Shown: positions 9,943-22,399, counted from the stretch's first letter. The stretch is DNA of 64,000 nucleotides from Rachicladosporium sp. CCFEE 5018 (GCA_002077045.2 KZ111152.1:404830-468829); one strand, 5' to 3'. Translations and numbers: made by a program. The notes: generated by a model not told the origin, from the letters alone.

Positions 9943-11223
9943 CTACCGCCTCGCATACCCCTCCCTAGCAATCCTCTCCCACTCCTCTTCATACTGCCTC
10001 GCCGTCCGCCCACTCCACAGCGGCCCAGCCCTCCTCTTCCCGCTGAATTCAACAGTTTCAGGGAACAGATTCGTGAAAGTGCCTACAACCTCGTCCCTCC
10101 CCCTGAATTCCATTCTACCCTCGCAGACTCGTCGGAAGTCCACATTGCCCGTTTCAGAGTCTCTCGCCCTCCAGTGGAACCCCAAAGACTGATCTGGTCC
10201 ATAACACTGGTCGTCTAGACGGAGGATGCCAGATTTCCAGGCAAGATCGAACGAACCCCATATGCGGTCTGGACGGTTGTCGGCCTTTTCGACGCAGAGG
10301 AAGAGGCGGAGCGTGTCGGCGCATTCTGGCGCTTGTTCTTCGAGCTGGGGGCAGGAGATGTTATAGACGCCTGTTATGTTGCGGACTGATGGGGAGAGTG
10401 GGGAGTAGCTTGGTTCGGGTTTGACCTTTGGTTCGGGTTTGATCTTAGGCGCGGGTTTGATCTTAGGCGCGGGTTTGTGCTTGGGTTCCGGCTTCACTTT
10501 GGCCTCGGGCTTAGGTTTGGTGTCTTTCTTCACTTCTGATGGTTTCTCCGTGGTGGCAGTCTGTTTCGCGGTTGACTTAGGAGTTGTCGTAGATGCGCTC
10601 ATGCTAGCTGATGTCGTTTTGTCGAGAGCAGATGACTTTTGTGGCGCCTTCGGCTTTAGGACAGACTGAGCTTTAGACGCTTCTTTGAGCGCTCTTGCTC
10701 TAGCGGCTGGCTTCACAACCGCGTCCATGCTTCGATCGATCTCGAGCTTTACGCCGTCGACTTTGAGGGTGATCTTGGTCCGCTTTTGAGGATGCGTTGG
10801 GTCGCCATCATCCGCTTTGCGCTTCGCCGACTTCGCTTTGCCGCTCGTCGCCGCGTTCAGGTCAGTACCCGCAGCCTTCGTCGCTGCCGTCTTCGCCCTG
10901 CGAACATTCGATGCATACTCCTTGCGCATCTGCGCCTCCATGTCACCGATGTGACCAGGAACGACAAGCTTCTTCTGGCTGAGCGCTTGAGACAAGCGCA
11001 GCTTAGCGGTGTTCTTGTCTTTCGATCGTTGTAGGCCATAGTGGATGAGCTGCGCTTCGTACCAATGCGCAACTTGGTCCTTGGGCGCAGTTCCGTCCAG
11101 CAGAGGTTTGAGCTCTGATATAGAAGCCCGAGGATGGCGCTTGAGATCGCCACCGACATCTACAAGCAGAGTGTCGCGATAGAGGAACTTTCCTCGGATT
11201 ACAGCGGGGGTCGAGGCGTCCAT
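9943..11223 (-). CDS. Lys/Pro-rich hypothetical protein, intact allele
   Basis: A 426-aa protein of unknown function, single exon, from the ATG at 11221-11223 to the TAG at 9943-9945 (end EGYARR). Residues 1-120 look folded and begin MDASTPAVIRGKFLYRD. The middle is low-complexity, very rich in Lys, Ala, Pro, Thr and Ser, with KxKPEP-type hexapeptide repeats. The last 140 residues look folded again and contain FDLAWKSGILRLDD and FHWRARDSETGNVDF. The Lys-rich linker suggests a nuclear or nucleic-acid-associated protein, which is inference only. It is divergent from the MDR gene. The contig 1 allele carries a stop codon and a 22-bp deletion, so only this allele is predicted to make the full protein. 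Confidence 0.75.
   Translation of the reverse strand: MDASTPAVIRGKFLYRDTLLVDVGGDLKRHPRASISELKPLLDGTAPKDQVAHWYEAQLIHYGLQRSKDKNTAKLRLSQALSQKKLVVPGHIGDMEAQMRKEYASNVRRAKTAATKAAGTDLNAATSGKAKSAKRKADDGDPTHPQKRTKITLKVDGVKLEIDRSMDAVVKPAARARALKEASKAQSVLKPKAPQKSSALDKTTSASMSASTTTPKSTAKQTATTEKPSEVKKDTKPKPEAKVKPEPKHKPAPKIKPAPKIKPEPKVKPEPSYSPLSPSVRNITGVYNISCPQLEEQAPECADTLRLFLCVEKADNRPDRIWGSFDLAWKSGILRLDDQCYGPDQSLGFHWRARDSETGNVDFRRVCEGRMEFRGRDEVVGTFTNLFPETVEFSGKRRAGPLWSGRTARQYEEEWERIAREGYARR
10441..10476 (-). repeat. 18-bp tandem repeat, 2 copies (1 copy in contig 1)
   Basis: The 18-bp unit gatcttaggcgcgggttt occurs twice in perfect tandem at 10441-10458 and 10459-10476. The contig 1 allele has one copy, at 1740-1757, with one base change. 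It encodes an extra KIKPAP-type hexapeptide in the low-complexity linker, so the indel keeps the reading frame. Confidence 0.85.
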
Positions 11224-11807
11224 GATACGGGTGTAACCTTTGCGGTTGTGCAGTATTTCACTGTTAGATCCACGAAGGTCTCGGTGGAATTTGCTCCAGG
11301 CTTGGCGCTTCTCATCTTGCTGAGGAACGCCTACCTATTGATTCTTTCTGTCTTCAGACAGCTGAAGACTTCCCATCTCGCAGCGCACAGCTCACATCAC
11401 TTACCCACAGCAATGCACTCAGTCACCCGGGCAAGCAGTTCGACGGCGGCTCCGTACCATCATGCTGCGGAGTTTGTTATCTGTAGCAGCAATGCTCGAC
11501 TTGCCAAACACCAGTTCTAAACGAAGGGCGGAAGTGAAGTGAGGATGATCAGGAGGAGTGCCGTGTATATGGCAACATATTTGACGACGAAAATCCGACT
11601 CCCAATGTGGCTGTGATAGTGCACTTTACAGCCGGGGTCGCTGACTAACCGCATCATCGGGGAATAAGGAAGGAGCTATTGACCTCGGTTGCAGTGACGT
11701 CTCATACGCGTGCGGCATTACGAGCTCATGAGTGCAAGCAGAAGGCTGTCTGGAGTCGTCAGGTAGGATACAATCTCTACTCATTTCCCGCATAACCCAC
11801 CGCAGTC

Positions 11808-13019
11808 ATGGTCAAAGCAATTTCCATCCGCAAGATAGACGGCAAGCCCGGCCAAGTCTACTACCCTCTCGAGGTACCTATCCCATGTCAATCAATCCAC
11901 TGTCAGCTGGTCTGACGACGAAATTCAGCACATCACCATCCCCTCCTCGCCTCCAAAATCGAATGAAGTCATCATTACAATCACAGCCGCCGCGCTCAAC
12001 CACCGCGACCTCTTCCTCCGCCAACACCTCTACCCGGGCCTAAAATTCGGCGTGCCCCTCCTAGCAGACGGCACCGGCATCGTAACCTCCACTGGCTCAT
12101 CCGCAACCGCAAAGTCATGGCTCGGAAAGCGCGTGCTCATCAACCCCGGCTCCGGGTGGGATAGCGATCCAGATGGCCCTGAGGCGCCTACGGGCTACGC
12201 GATCTTGGGCGGGACGAGGATGAACCCGCTGGGTACGTTGGGGGAGAGCGTCACGATTGATGCGAGTGAGGTGGAGGTTGCGCCGGAGCATTTGTCCAGT
12301 CTGGAGGCTGCTGCTCTGCCACTCACAGGACTCACAGCCTGGCGCGCAACCATGGTCAAATCTGGCAACGCGAAGGCCGGTCGAAACATCTTGGTCACCG
12401 GGATCGGAGGCGGCGTGGCGATCATGGCACTCCTCTTCGCCGTAGCAGCAGGCGCGAATGTGTACGTCACGAGCGGAAGTGAGGAGAAGATCCAGCGGGC
12501 GAAGAGCATGGGCGCAAAGGGCGGCGTGAGCTACAAGGAGAAGGGCTGGGAGAAGAAGTTGGTGGACCTACTGCCGAAAGACAGGAAGTATCTCGATGCC
12601 ATCATTGATGGGGCTGGAGGGGATGTGGTAGAGAAGGGGTCGAAGTTGTTGAAGGCATGTTTCTTCCCCTCTTGCTGTGCAGGAGAGTGAGGTCGACTGA
12701 CTGTTCGCAGGCTGGCGGTGTGATTTCGATCTACGGCATGACGACCTCGCCCAAGATGCCTTTCCTGATGTCGGCGGTGTTGAAGAACATCGAGGTGCGA
12801 GGGTCTACCATGGGGTCGCGAAAAGAGTTCAAAGACATGGTCAAGTTCATTGCAGATACGAAGCTCAAGCCTATCGTGTCGCGACACGTGAGCGGGCTGG
12901 ACAACCTGGAAGGCATCGACTCCCTGTTTGAAGATATGAAAGAAGCGAAGCAGTTTGGCAAGCTGGTCATTGAGGTGGCGAAGGAATCAGACATCAAAGC
13001 CGGAAAGAGCAAACTATAG
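11808..13019 (+). CDS. Zinc-independent MDR alcohol dehydrogenase / quinone oxidoreductase-like protein (contig 2 copy)
   Basis: The exons are 11808-11873, 11929-12654 and 12711-13019. The exon structure matches the copy at 3089-4300, including the GC-AG second intron (12655-12710, gcatgt..cgcag). The allele differs by scattered SNPs in exons 1-2 and intron 1. Two predicted changes are Ile to Val in TGIVTSTG and Leu to Val in EKKLVDLL. The last SNP between contigs is at 12562; everything downstream is the same in both copies. Confidence 0.85.
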
Positions 13020-13023
13020 CCGC

Positions 13024-13256
13024 GCACGCGAGTGACAAAAGAAGCGGACCACTCAGTGATTCTCCATGTTCGATAATGCTGCTATACGCAGCACCGCAAC
13101 AGTGGATTGGTAGGCACGCTGTTGGAGAGAATACTGTCCCTCCGGACGCTCTCCTGGGTAGCACTGACATCTCTTAATCATTGCAGTGCAGTGTATACGA
13201 GCAGTGCCGACGGTGAGCTTTTATCGAGTGGTCCACTTCTTTTGTCACTCGTGTGC
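13024..13256. repeat. Inverted-repeat element, contig 2 copy
   Basis: This copy is identical to the element at 4305-4537, with arms at 13024-13054 and 13226-13256. Its presence in both contigs says only that it lies in the identical tract; it is not evidence of mobility. Confidence 0.6.
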
Positions 13257-13540
13257 CGCGTCGCGTAATTGAAAGCAAACAGATTTGAACCGTGAGACAT
13301 GACATGCTGTTGCATGAACCGCCGTGATACACTTTTCCTGGTCTAAATTGAACCAGCTCCAGCAGCACAGTGAAGTGCCACTGGCAGCAAGGCTCGACGT
13401 CTACTCTATTCCATTTGAAGACTCATGATGGCTTAAAAAGCGCCCGTTTAGCAGTGCAACACAGCCCATCCACCAAAACGCCGCCCAGTGCACGCACGCT
13501 TCGTCGATCGTCAACCACCACCTCAATCATCGCCCAGCAT

Positions 13541-16500
13541 CTAATCATCCTCATCCGAGAACACCTCCTCACCCCTCTTACGCCTTGCCATACGGTCCTT
13601 CTTCTTCTTCCTCAGCTCGGCAGAAGTGAGCTTCGCCTTCTTCTTCGTGCTCTCAATCTTGTTGCCCATAGCATCAAACTTCTCCTCTTCATCCTCATCA
13701 CCCTTCAAGCGCGGTCCAGCACCCTGGCCCTGCACCCAGTTGTGGCCAGAAGCAGCCATGCGGCCGTTGGTGACGGCCCACACCTCCTCAGTTAAGTCCT
13801 TGGTGAACTCAGCCGAGTGCGTGATGATGATGACACCTCCCTCGAAAGCCTTGATGGCCTTGGAGAGCGCGCCGAGAGAGTCGCGGTCGAGGTAGTTGGT
13901 CGGCTCGTCGAGCACGATCAAGTGAGGGCGCTGCCATGAGCAGGCGGCGAGAACGACCTTGACACGCTGGCCACCGGAGAGACCGCGCATGCGGGAGTGA
14001 GAAACAAGCTCGGTGTCGATACCGAAGTTGGCGCAGTGCTGCTCGATCTCCTTACGGACGAGCGGGCGGAACTGACCGGATGCGAGAGCCTCCTTCTGAT
14101 CAACATCAGCCACCATCTTCTGATGCGAGGCGATGAGCTCCGTACGTGGGATCCAGGCGTTGTCAGCAGTCATCATGGGCGTCCATCGCTCGTTCTTGAG
14201 ACCGACGTTGTCTCCGAGAGCGAACGAACACTCGTACTCGTACGAGTTCTTGAACTTTCTGCGCGAGTGCACGCCGATGACACGGCGCTGCGAGCCCTCA
14301 ATGCGGTAGATCTTGTCCATGGCCTTCTCATCCTCGTCGGTGACGATCTTGTTGGCACGGTCCATCGTCTCGCGATCCTCACCAGTCTGGAAGCGCCATT
14401 GGATGTACTCGGATGGAGTCAGATCGAGGTGGTGATCGATGTGAGCGAAGGCGTGCTGCTTGATGTAGGCGATACGGATGTTCTCGTGCTGGTAGACGTC
14501 ACCACCAGTCGGGATGAGCTCACCGGTGAGGACGTTGACGAGCGTGGACTTGCCAGCACCGTTGGGACCGATGACGGCGATACGCGAGCCGAGCGAGCAC
14601 TGGAAGGTAATGTCCTGAATCTGTGGCTTGTCGGTACCCGGGTACTGGAACGACATGTTCGTGACTCGGACAATAGCCTTCGCCTTGGTCTTGACACCCT
14701 CGAGGAATCCGGGCTCGGGGAACTTGAACTCCATGTCGGATGCACTGAGCTCGTAGTAGGACTTGGCGGAAGGCACACGCTTGACAAACTCTGAGAGCTT
14801 GCCACGGTAACGCTTCAGCTTGAAGCGCTCGTAGTGTATAACGTGCTGGACCACATCGTCCAAGAAGCGGCTGTCGTGGGAGATGATGATAGACGTGCAG
14901 GGCGAGTTGATGAGGTAGTCCTCGAGCCACTTGACGTTGACGACGTCCAGATGGTTCGTCGGCTCGTCAAGCAAGAGGATGTCGGGCTTCTCGAACACAG
15001 CACGTGCAAGCGCGAGCTTCATTTTCCAGCCACCCGAGAGCGCAGTTATGGCGCCCTCGATCTGCTTGTCATCGAAGTTGAAGTCGAGCAGAGTCTGCTT
15101 GACTTCAGCATCAGTCAGCTCGATGCCCACGCTCTTCAGCTTCATCTGCGTCCAGCCAATAGTGGTCATCTCAGTGTCAGCTGAGTCGAGATCGTGCTCA
15201 ACGTAGACAGTCTTGACCTCGCTCTGCTTGGGGAAGCCCTCGACTTGCTCGTTATTGATAGCGCGCATCAAAGTCGTCTTGCCGGAACCGTTGGGGCCAA
15301 GGAGACCGTAACGCTGACCACGCTTGAGGCGGAGAGTGGTTTGATTCAGTAGGATCTTGGCACCATAGGCCAAGTTGAAATGTACAGTTGCAGAGATCCT
15401 CGCCATCCTCCTCGTCCGCCTCGGTCTCGTCTTCGACCATGTCGGCAGGGAGGGAACGCTTGCGGAGAGTGTCCACAATACCTGGACCATCCGCGTCACC
15501 GATGATGGAGACGATGTATGGCAGAAGGTGGGTGGTCCAGCTGAGCGGCTCGAAGTCGCGGTCATCGACCAAGTGCCCACCAATGGCGGACACGTACTCG
15601 AGCGCAGGCTTGAACTTGTCCACAGCGTTCTTGTGCTTGTAGCTGAGAATGTCGGTGAGCTTGCCGAGGATGGTGGCAACGTCACCGTCGCGCGAGACCT
15701 CGGGGATCTTGCCATCGACAACATGGCCGACACGGACGAGAGTGTCGTATGCCTGCTTCGTCTTCTCACGAGCCTCGGGATCAGCCAAGTTGTCGTGGTT
15801 GTATGTGAGCTGAGGCATAAGCTTGGGCAAGAAAGCAGCCACAATCTTGGGGTCCTCGACGAGCTTGCACATGTTGTCGACAATGACAGCCGACTTGCGC
15901 TTGATGGCAGTTTCTCTCTCTTTCAGACCACGCTCGAGTAGAGGAGTCATGATGGCAAGTGTCGGCTCGTGCACGTCAGTGACGAAGGTAGTGGCACCGA
16001 GCAAGTGAATGGTCTCGGGGACGTTCTCGGGGATGGCGATACACTTGATGAGTTCGGGGATGAAGCGCTCGATATCTCTATTCGAGATGAGCTGGCAGAC
16101 CTTCTCCATCGTACCGTATGCGTGCTTCTTGACTTCGGGCTTCGTGTCCCACATGGCCTCGGAGACGATGGGGATGAGATCGGGTACACGGAGACCAGTC
16201 TGCACAGGCGCGGACTCGGCGAGAGCCTCGATACACAGCAGATCAGTCATCTTCTCGGCCCACTTCTGTGCATTGCGGATGCTGTGAATGAAGTGAGGGA
16301 TGACGACCTTGACAGCGTTGGGGTTGATGGCCTTCGTGATGGACAATGCGGCGTTTTGCGCAGCCACCTTGACTGGTGACATCTTGTCGCCAACAGCCGC
16401 GAGGATGTTGGGCAGCAGCGAGACGAGGAGAGGCTGAACAACGACGGAGACATCGGCGTGCGAAGCGATGGTGGCCACAGTCTCGCAGGCGTTCTGGCGG

Positions 16501-16742
16501 GCGTTGGCGTCCTTCTTGTTGTTCAACATCTTCTTGATGCCCTCGACGAATTTCGTCGGGGCGGCCTCCTCTTCGATGTCGCCATTGATGAAAAGGGCGA
16601 TTTCTTGTGCGGTGCCCTTCGTGTCGTCCTTGCCGAGGGAGAGTTTGGTAAGCAGCTGTTCAAGCACAGCAGTGCTCTGCTTATTCTCCGACTTGATTTG
16701 GGACGCCGAGTGGGCGTCGCCAACTTCGAGTGAGGGCGCCAT
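13541..16742 (-). CDS. YEF3: Translation elongation factor 3, contig 2 copy with the same frameshift
   Basis: This copy is identical to the gene at 4822-8023. Frame one starts at 16742 and would stop at 15252-15254. The ABC-domain frame runs to 13541. The extra base falls in the AAA run at 15378-15380 (coding TTT). Because the two copies lie in the identical tract, they may come from the same reads, so the repeat of the frameshift here is not independent confirmation. Confidence 0.92.
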
Positions 16743-17967
16743 GGTGTACTCAGGCGTGTGGGGGATGTCGAGTGGAGGTAAAAGTTGTGTTGCAAAGCGG
16801 CGAAAGTCGTAAGAAACTTGTTGTGGGGCGGCGGCCCGCTATCGATTAGCGCCGATTTTGGTGGGATGTTGCTCGACTCTCTCCAAAAATCTGACTGCGC
16901 GTATGCTAATATAATGACACCTGCAATAGTGGATTTTGTCGTGCAGTGTCGGTGAGAGAGAGAGCAGGCTTGTCGTTGACGTGTTTGACTCTCACAGCCA
17001 CGGTGAAGAAGTTTTCCCTGCCGCAGGTAAGCTCATAGTGCCGTAGAAACCTCGACGTACTTCTGGAGAAGCAGAGGAGACGCAAGGTAATAAAGAGTGG
17101 TTAAGAAGTAGTCATGGTACGCACAGCTGACGTGCCTCTGAAGCGGTCAAGCACGATGATCCCTCTCCAGTGACTTTTGAAGGCACGCTCTGCAGCTCGA
17201 CCAATAGCAGACTAGTCTTGCCACTTCACTACCACTTTCCCAACACTTCACTCTGCCGGATGATCGTGCAGGCACAAGCTCGGTAACAAGGTAGGCAGAG
17301 TCTTCACATTTTTACGGCGAAAAGATTAGGCCTGGCCTGACACGATCTGGAAATACTTGTAGATGGAGAATGCAATTTGTCTTCGCTCCTAGAATGTCTC
17401 GAGGTTTCTCATCAGCAGTATTGTCCGCAGCATGATTATGAATGTCACGTTATATTCAGACACTCAAAGAAGCGGGCAGCGTACACTCTCGCGAGATGAG
17501 ACAATGACGGTGCAGACATGACCACCACTGTACATATAGATATTCGCTTCACTACATATACAAAACCGTCCTCCAATGCATTCCAGACAGATCCGAGGGC
17601 CTCGGGCACTCATATGTACAGTCCCTTCCCTGATGTCGTGCGCCGAAGATTTGACAAATAGTCTCATATCCTCCTGTTCCCTTGCTATCCGACCCCTCCG
17701 CAAAGACACCGGCGTCCTTGCCAAGTCAAGGATCTGTCGAGACCATTCCCATAAGGTGCGGCACTGCCACTGCCTCCGTGCCGACCTCGATGCGAGGACC
17801 GTAAGTGTGTTGTCACTCCTGTGCTGCGTTGACGCTCGTGTCAAACAGCACCGGATTGTCCACATCAACTGTGGCCTGAAGCGTCCAGGCTCGTTTCCTC
17901 AGCCTGTGCCCATGACAGACATCCTCGTCCCCACGTCTTGCTGTTCCGAACGATTACTCCCAGCCTT
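16743..17967. promoter_or_regulatory. EF-3 upstream region, contig 2 copy
   Basis: The sequence is the same as 8024-9248. It holds the EF-3 promoter side and the KRE6 3' side, and no gene is recognised. Confidence 0.45.
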
Positions 17968-20602
17968 CTAAGCCGAACATCCATCCATGAGCGTGTTCTG
18001 CGGCCAGCTGTACCCCGCATCCTCCCAATGCGTGTAATTAGGATTATTGTAGGCCTTCGGATGACTCGCGATATAATCCGTCGTCTCATACCCAGGCGGG
18101 TCGCAAGTCACCATCTCGAAATCCTCTCTCTGATACCACCTCACGTAGTCAACTCTGTACACAGTCGGGAACTTCAAGTTCGCCCAGTCGATATTTACCC
18201 AGGCTTCTGAGAAACCCAGGTTGATGATCATAGTCATCGGCTCTTCGGAGACCATGCGCTGACCAATGTTGCCATTTGGTCCGAGAGCGCGGGCATCGAA
18301 GGTCATCATCTCGTCATCGCCGACTGTCCACTTGATGTAAGCGTCTTCGTCTGAGCCGGGCGCGTACTCGAAAGCGTACTTCTGGTAAGCCTTGCCGTCG
18401 TACCAGTCGTTGTTCAGCATTGATGTCGTGGACACGGCTTGTTGGAACGGCCCACCCGTGTAGGTGTTCACCATGCTGAAGCTGTAGTTTGGCGTTTGCA
18501 TGAACTCGTACTCGGGGTACCACCAGATGTCGAACGGCGCAACCTGGAACGATTGCGTAGCAACACCCACGCCCATTCCACCCCAGTCGCCACTCACTTC
18601 GATGATATCGATCTCAGGGGCTCCACGGCCAGTTCCAGGTGTAGGGTGTTCTTGTCCCTCGCATGTGCAGGACGCAAGACGTTATCCAGGCAGGTAGTTG
18701 AGGCCATCCGTGTGCGACTGATTCGGTGTGATACCCACATCGCAGTCGTTGTACGTGTATGGCCACATACCATCGGTTGTAGCGAGGTAGCCGGGTCGGC
18801 CAAGGTTGCCCATTGTCCAGGCACCGGGCCACAGACCGTGCACACCACCTGGACCGGGGAGGGACGCTGAGATCTCGAACATGCCACCTTTGAAACACAG
18901 CTGGTTCCATGAGTTGAGCATGCCTGATCGGTAGTTCAGTCCATGGCTAGCGAACTCATCGAGTTGGAGTTGAAGGGTCCCGTCGCCTTAAGAATGTCAG
19001 TCAAACGCCCTGTCTCAATTTGTTCGAAGTCCACTCACCTGTGTTCACGGCATCTGGATCGTACCACTCCATATCCCTCGTGGCACCATACCAGATGTCG
19101 GGCGCATACCAATACGGGTCATCGCCCGGATAGAAACTGCGATTCTGCTCATTGAACTCATCACTGAACACCAACTTCAACGTGTTCCCGTCTCTGTCTG
19201 TCTTCGTCATCGCATCCTTCGGTGTGTCCGGGTCTATCAAGCCCGTTCGCATGTTCTTGATGAGCGGATACTTCTTAGCGTTCACGTATGCCCATGATGA
19301 TGGGTCTATCGGTTGCCATGCCCCTGGCATTTGATCAAGAGGTGTTTCTGAACCGTAAGGTATCAAGTTCGTGCCAGTGTACGATATCACCGGTAGCACG
19401 ATGAAGATGCAGAGTAGTCCTGACACCATGAAAAGCATGCCAATTGTACTGACAATGTTCTCCCGTGCGAAGCGATCTCTCCAGCCAGCTTTCAGTTTGA
19501 TATCGTCGTCCCACATGGGCATGTGCAAATCATCGTCGTCCTCCTTCGCGTCTGTGAAAAGTGGGAATGAGTACTCTGGCGCACCTAATCGGTCGTCCAC
19601 AAAGGGGAAGAATGGCGTCTTCTCGGGATCCGCATCACTGATCATGGCCGGTGTACCTGGATTGTTCGCTAGTATCGCTGCGCTTGCTGCTCCCGCCGCG
19701 ACCGCAGCTTTTGCGTCTCTTTCCCGATCATGGCTGTTCTGCTTTGACAGGTTCGGTGTGCCTGGCGCGCTACCTTGCACACTGCGATCAAATGGGTTTG
19801 ACAATCGCTTCTCATCGTTGAAGGGATCTGATAATCGCTTATGTAAATCCGTCGAGGACATAGCATTTGATGCCATGAGATGTGTGGAGGAGTTGTTGGC
19901 GGTTCGGGCATGTTGTGACATGGGTTTGAGGAGGTCGGATTGTGAGTTGTTGTTCGAAGAGAATGGATTGTAGTAGCGAGTGTAGTCGGACCCGAGATCT
20001 CGCAATGTCTTCGGCGTCTGCTGCCTCGTCAGGCTGAGAGAGGAGTCGTTCTCTGCCATCTCGAACAGATAGCTATTCGGCCGCGTGGGTCGCGTGCTTG
20101 ATACTCCAGATCGTGCGGTACCTGGTGGTACAAGTGAGACTTTGCTCCGTCCAGCCAACGGCCATGGTCTTGCCGGATCATCTGGAGCCTCGTTGCTGCT
20201 CTTCCTACTATCAGCTGCTTCGCCCGAGCTGTTCGAAGGCGTAGAGACCAGTGGCGATGAAACTACAGGCACATGTGGCGGAGGGTGTCTCGGCATTTCA
20301 AGTCCTTCGTCTGTGTCGGCCTCCGTCAAATCAGACTCTGGTATTGCCGCCACATTGCTGCCCGCTAATCCTGGCACTTGTCTACTCTTCTTCCTCAGCA
20401 AGTTTGGCTGACTTGAAGATCTGCTTGGTCCTCGTGAGCTCGGTCGTGATCGCGATGCTTCTCGTAGTGCCTGGGCAGAAGCGGCAGCATTGAGGTTCGT
20501 CGTTGATCGCCCAGCCTGTTGCGGCTGGCGATCATCTTCAGCGTCGACATAGGCTGAGCTTCGCGATGAACTTCGTGATATATCTGGGCGAACTGGCAAC
20601 AT
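17968..20602 (-). CDS. KRE6: KRE6/SKN1-like beta-1,6-glucan synthase (GH16-like type II membrane protein), with an in-frame stop
   Basis: Kre6 family proteins act in the secretory pathway and are needed for cell-wall beta-1,6-glucan. Exon 1 is 19039-20602; the intron 18987-19038 is gtgagt..ttaag; exon 2 is 17968-18986. The full length would be 860 aa. The N-terminal ~390 residues are Ser-rich and cytosolic. One transmembrane segment follows (IVSTIGMLFMVSGLLCIFIV), then the lumenal GH16-like domain with NYRSGMLNSWNQLCFKGG, the catalytic-type motif GAPEIDIIE and the C-terminal WDNA-type region ending MDGCSA. A TAA at 18682-18684 (codon 623) interrupts NYLPG-RLASCTC, where homologues usually have Gln, so CAA to TAA is the simplest change. 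It lies 5' of the EIDIIE motif, so the product would lose the active site. This 1.06-kb part (18153-19215) is covered only by contig 2. The lesion may be real, a base error or read through. Confidence 0.9.
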
Positions 20603-22399
20603 GATGGGCTAGACTGCGCTCATGCGGCTTCGTCGTCCTGGTGTGGCGGCGGAGAGAGTTCCGTGGATACACTTGAGCACGAGGCTATGATAAGAGCGGC
20701 AATAGCGATAGTCGTATGTCCAGGGAGGTGCAGTTGACAGCAGTCCCTAGGGAACGGTACAGTGCAGTATTGGCGCAACGAGTGTGGAGGAGGGCGACAC
20801 GACAGGTGGAGACTGCTTGAATCAGTCGTGCTTGTGGATCGTTGCCAATCTGAGGTGGACGGCAATCCTGGTCCGCAAAGTCTCGATGGTGGAGTGGCAA
20901 CCTTGGCGGGCAGATCTGGCAGAACAACGCCGCGTTACAACGGCGACACGTGAGATAAGTAACGACAGTATGTGTGTGCTTGGCGGGTGGAAGTGTAGAT
21001 TGTAGCAGCAGGAATTCGGTTCGCGATAGACGTTGCTGCCCACGCACCTTGTTGGGGAGAAGAGACTAACGACGCCACCAAGCCGTCGCTGCCGAATTAG
21101 CAGCGGGCTTCAGCTGCAGGATCGCCAAGTTCACCAGCCTTGCGATGGATGGGAATGATGTTCATGCAGTGCAGTAGTCTACCCCAGTGGCACCGTAGTC
21201 ACGATCATACATTACTGACTGCGTTCGACCCGAGTCCATCACGATCTCCGCTACCTGCCACCGCGAACTCTGTCCTTGGGGTTGCAGTACAGAGGCTCGT
21301 GCATGACGTCTCTCTGTGCCAAGGTCTGTGGTCCAATGGCGCGATCGTATGTACCCTTGTACAGAATCTCCGCCCTTGAGATTATTATTGCAGTGTGCAT
21401 ATGCGCTACTGTCTACGCGTCGTCAGCGTATAGCCATGTTATCCTCACAATAATCCAAGACTCCCGCGAGACATCAAGACAAAATCAATGATTTCAGACC
21501 CACCCATGATCGACGTCCATCTCATAGCGACGGCAGCATCAGGCCCGGCATCTATCATGACCCGCGCGATTGCGTACACTCCGCATAGCCGCTGCAAAGG
21601 GTGGCTGAATACTGCATGCAGCTACTGCTCAGCTGCATAAGAGCATCGGAGACTTTGCTTCCAGTGGGCAAAAGCAGGATTCACTTCCTCCGGGCGAAGG
21701 AGTACGTACACACTAATGGCCAAGTGCTTTGTATCTTGAGACAACGGCCCCCAAGAAGCAGCAGGGGCGGTGCACAGATTGCCGGCGGAGAAGGAGGAAG
21801 ATGTTGACTGGGCCTTTCGCGGCGACAGGGGTCCTGCCAAGCTTCTTGGGGTGAATCTTCGGGGGTACTTTGATCGGGTACTCGAGCCGAGTGGAAGTCG
21901 GCACACGACATCACTTCTACTGTTCGAAAGTCTGTCTGTTTTCAGGCGTGTTCAATAATGTATGGCGAGAAGATCTGGGCAAGGATGCGTGTCAGTAACA
22001 CATCACGCCGCCAGTCCTGTGGGAGTACACGACCGTGACAACGTAGCTCCTGCGAGATACCCAGGCGACTCGCTGTCCGTCATCTGTAAGTCGTATGTTT
22101 TGGTGGCATAGTATTTCGCTAGCACGACCAGGCTGATAGGAGCAGTAGCTACCTACTTGATAGACTTATGATCACGCAAAGGCACTCAATCCACTACCGA
22201 GCCTGTAATGCCTCCCCTAGTCCGCACAGCCTGATCGGCCCTAATTGACTAAGACCATGACCTCAATCAGATCCAGCACATCGCCACCGGTCTGGCTAGC
22301 CCTCTGCAAGTCCTGTCAGACGTTCCAGCTCTCACTGCAGAGGACATGCCAGCCAAGAGTTGACCGCAGGAACGACAAGGACCATAACCTCAGGCGATT
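20603..22399. promoter_or_regulatory. KRE6 upstream region, long spacer without a recognised gene
   Basis: This is 1.8 kb between the KRE6 start and the stop of array member 1. It should contain the KRE6 promoter and 5' UTR. All frames here are short and overlap one another on both strands, with no domain or intron-joined model that I can support. The copy in contig 3 is 36216-38012. Confidence 0.45.

Larger units (their letters stand above)
9534..18152 (+). repeat. Contig 2 start, allelic copy of 855-9433
   Basis: This is the second copy of the segment at 855-9433. It is diverged (SNPs, a 22-bp and an 18-bp indel) up to 12562 and then identical as far as I can see to 18152, where contig 1 ends. 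The divergence at the contig edge and identity inside fit an alternate haplotype. Confidence 0.9.

Noticed and set aside
21601..21958. Cluster of small overlapping frames upstream of KRE6
   Set aside because: Five frames of 60-95 codons overlap on both strands, with no conserved motif, no splice-joined model and no codon signal.
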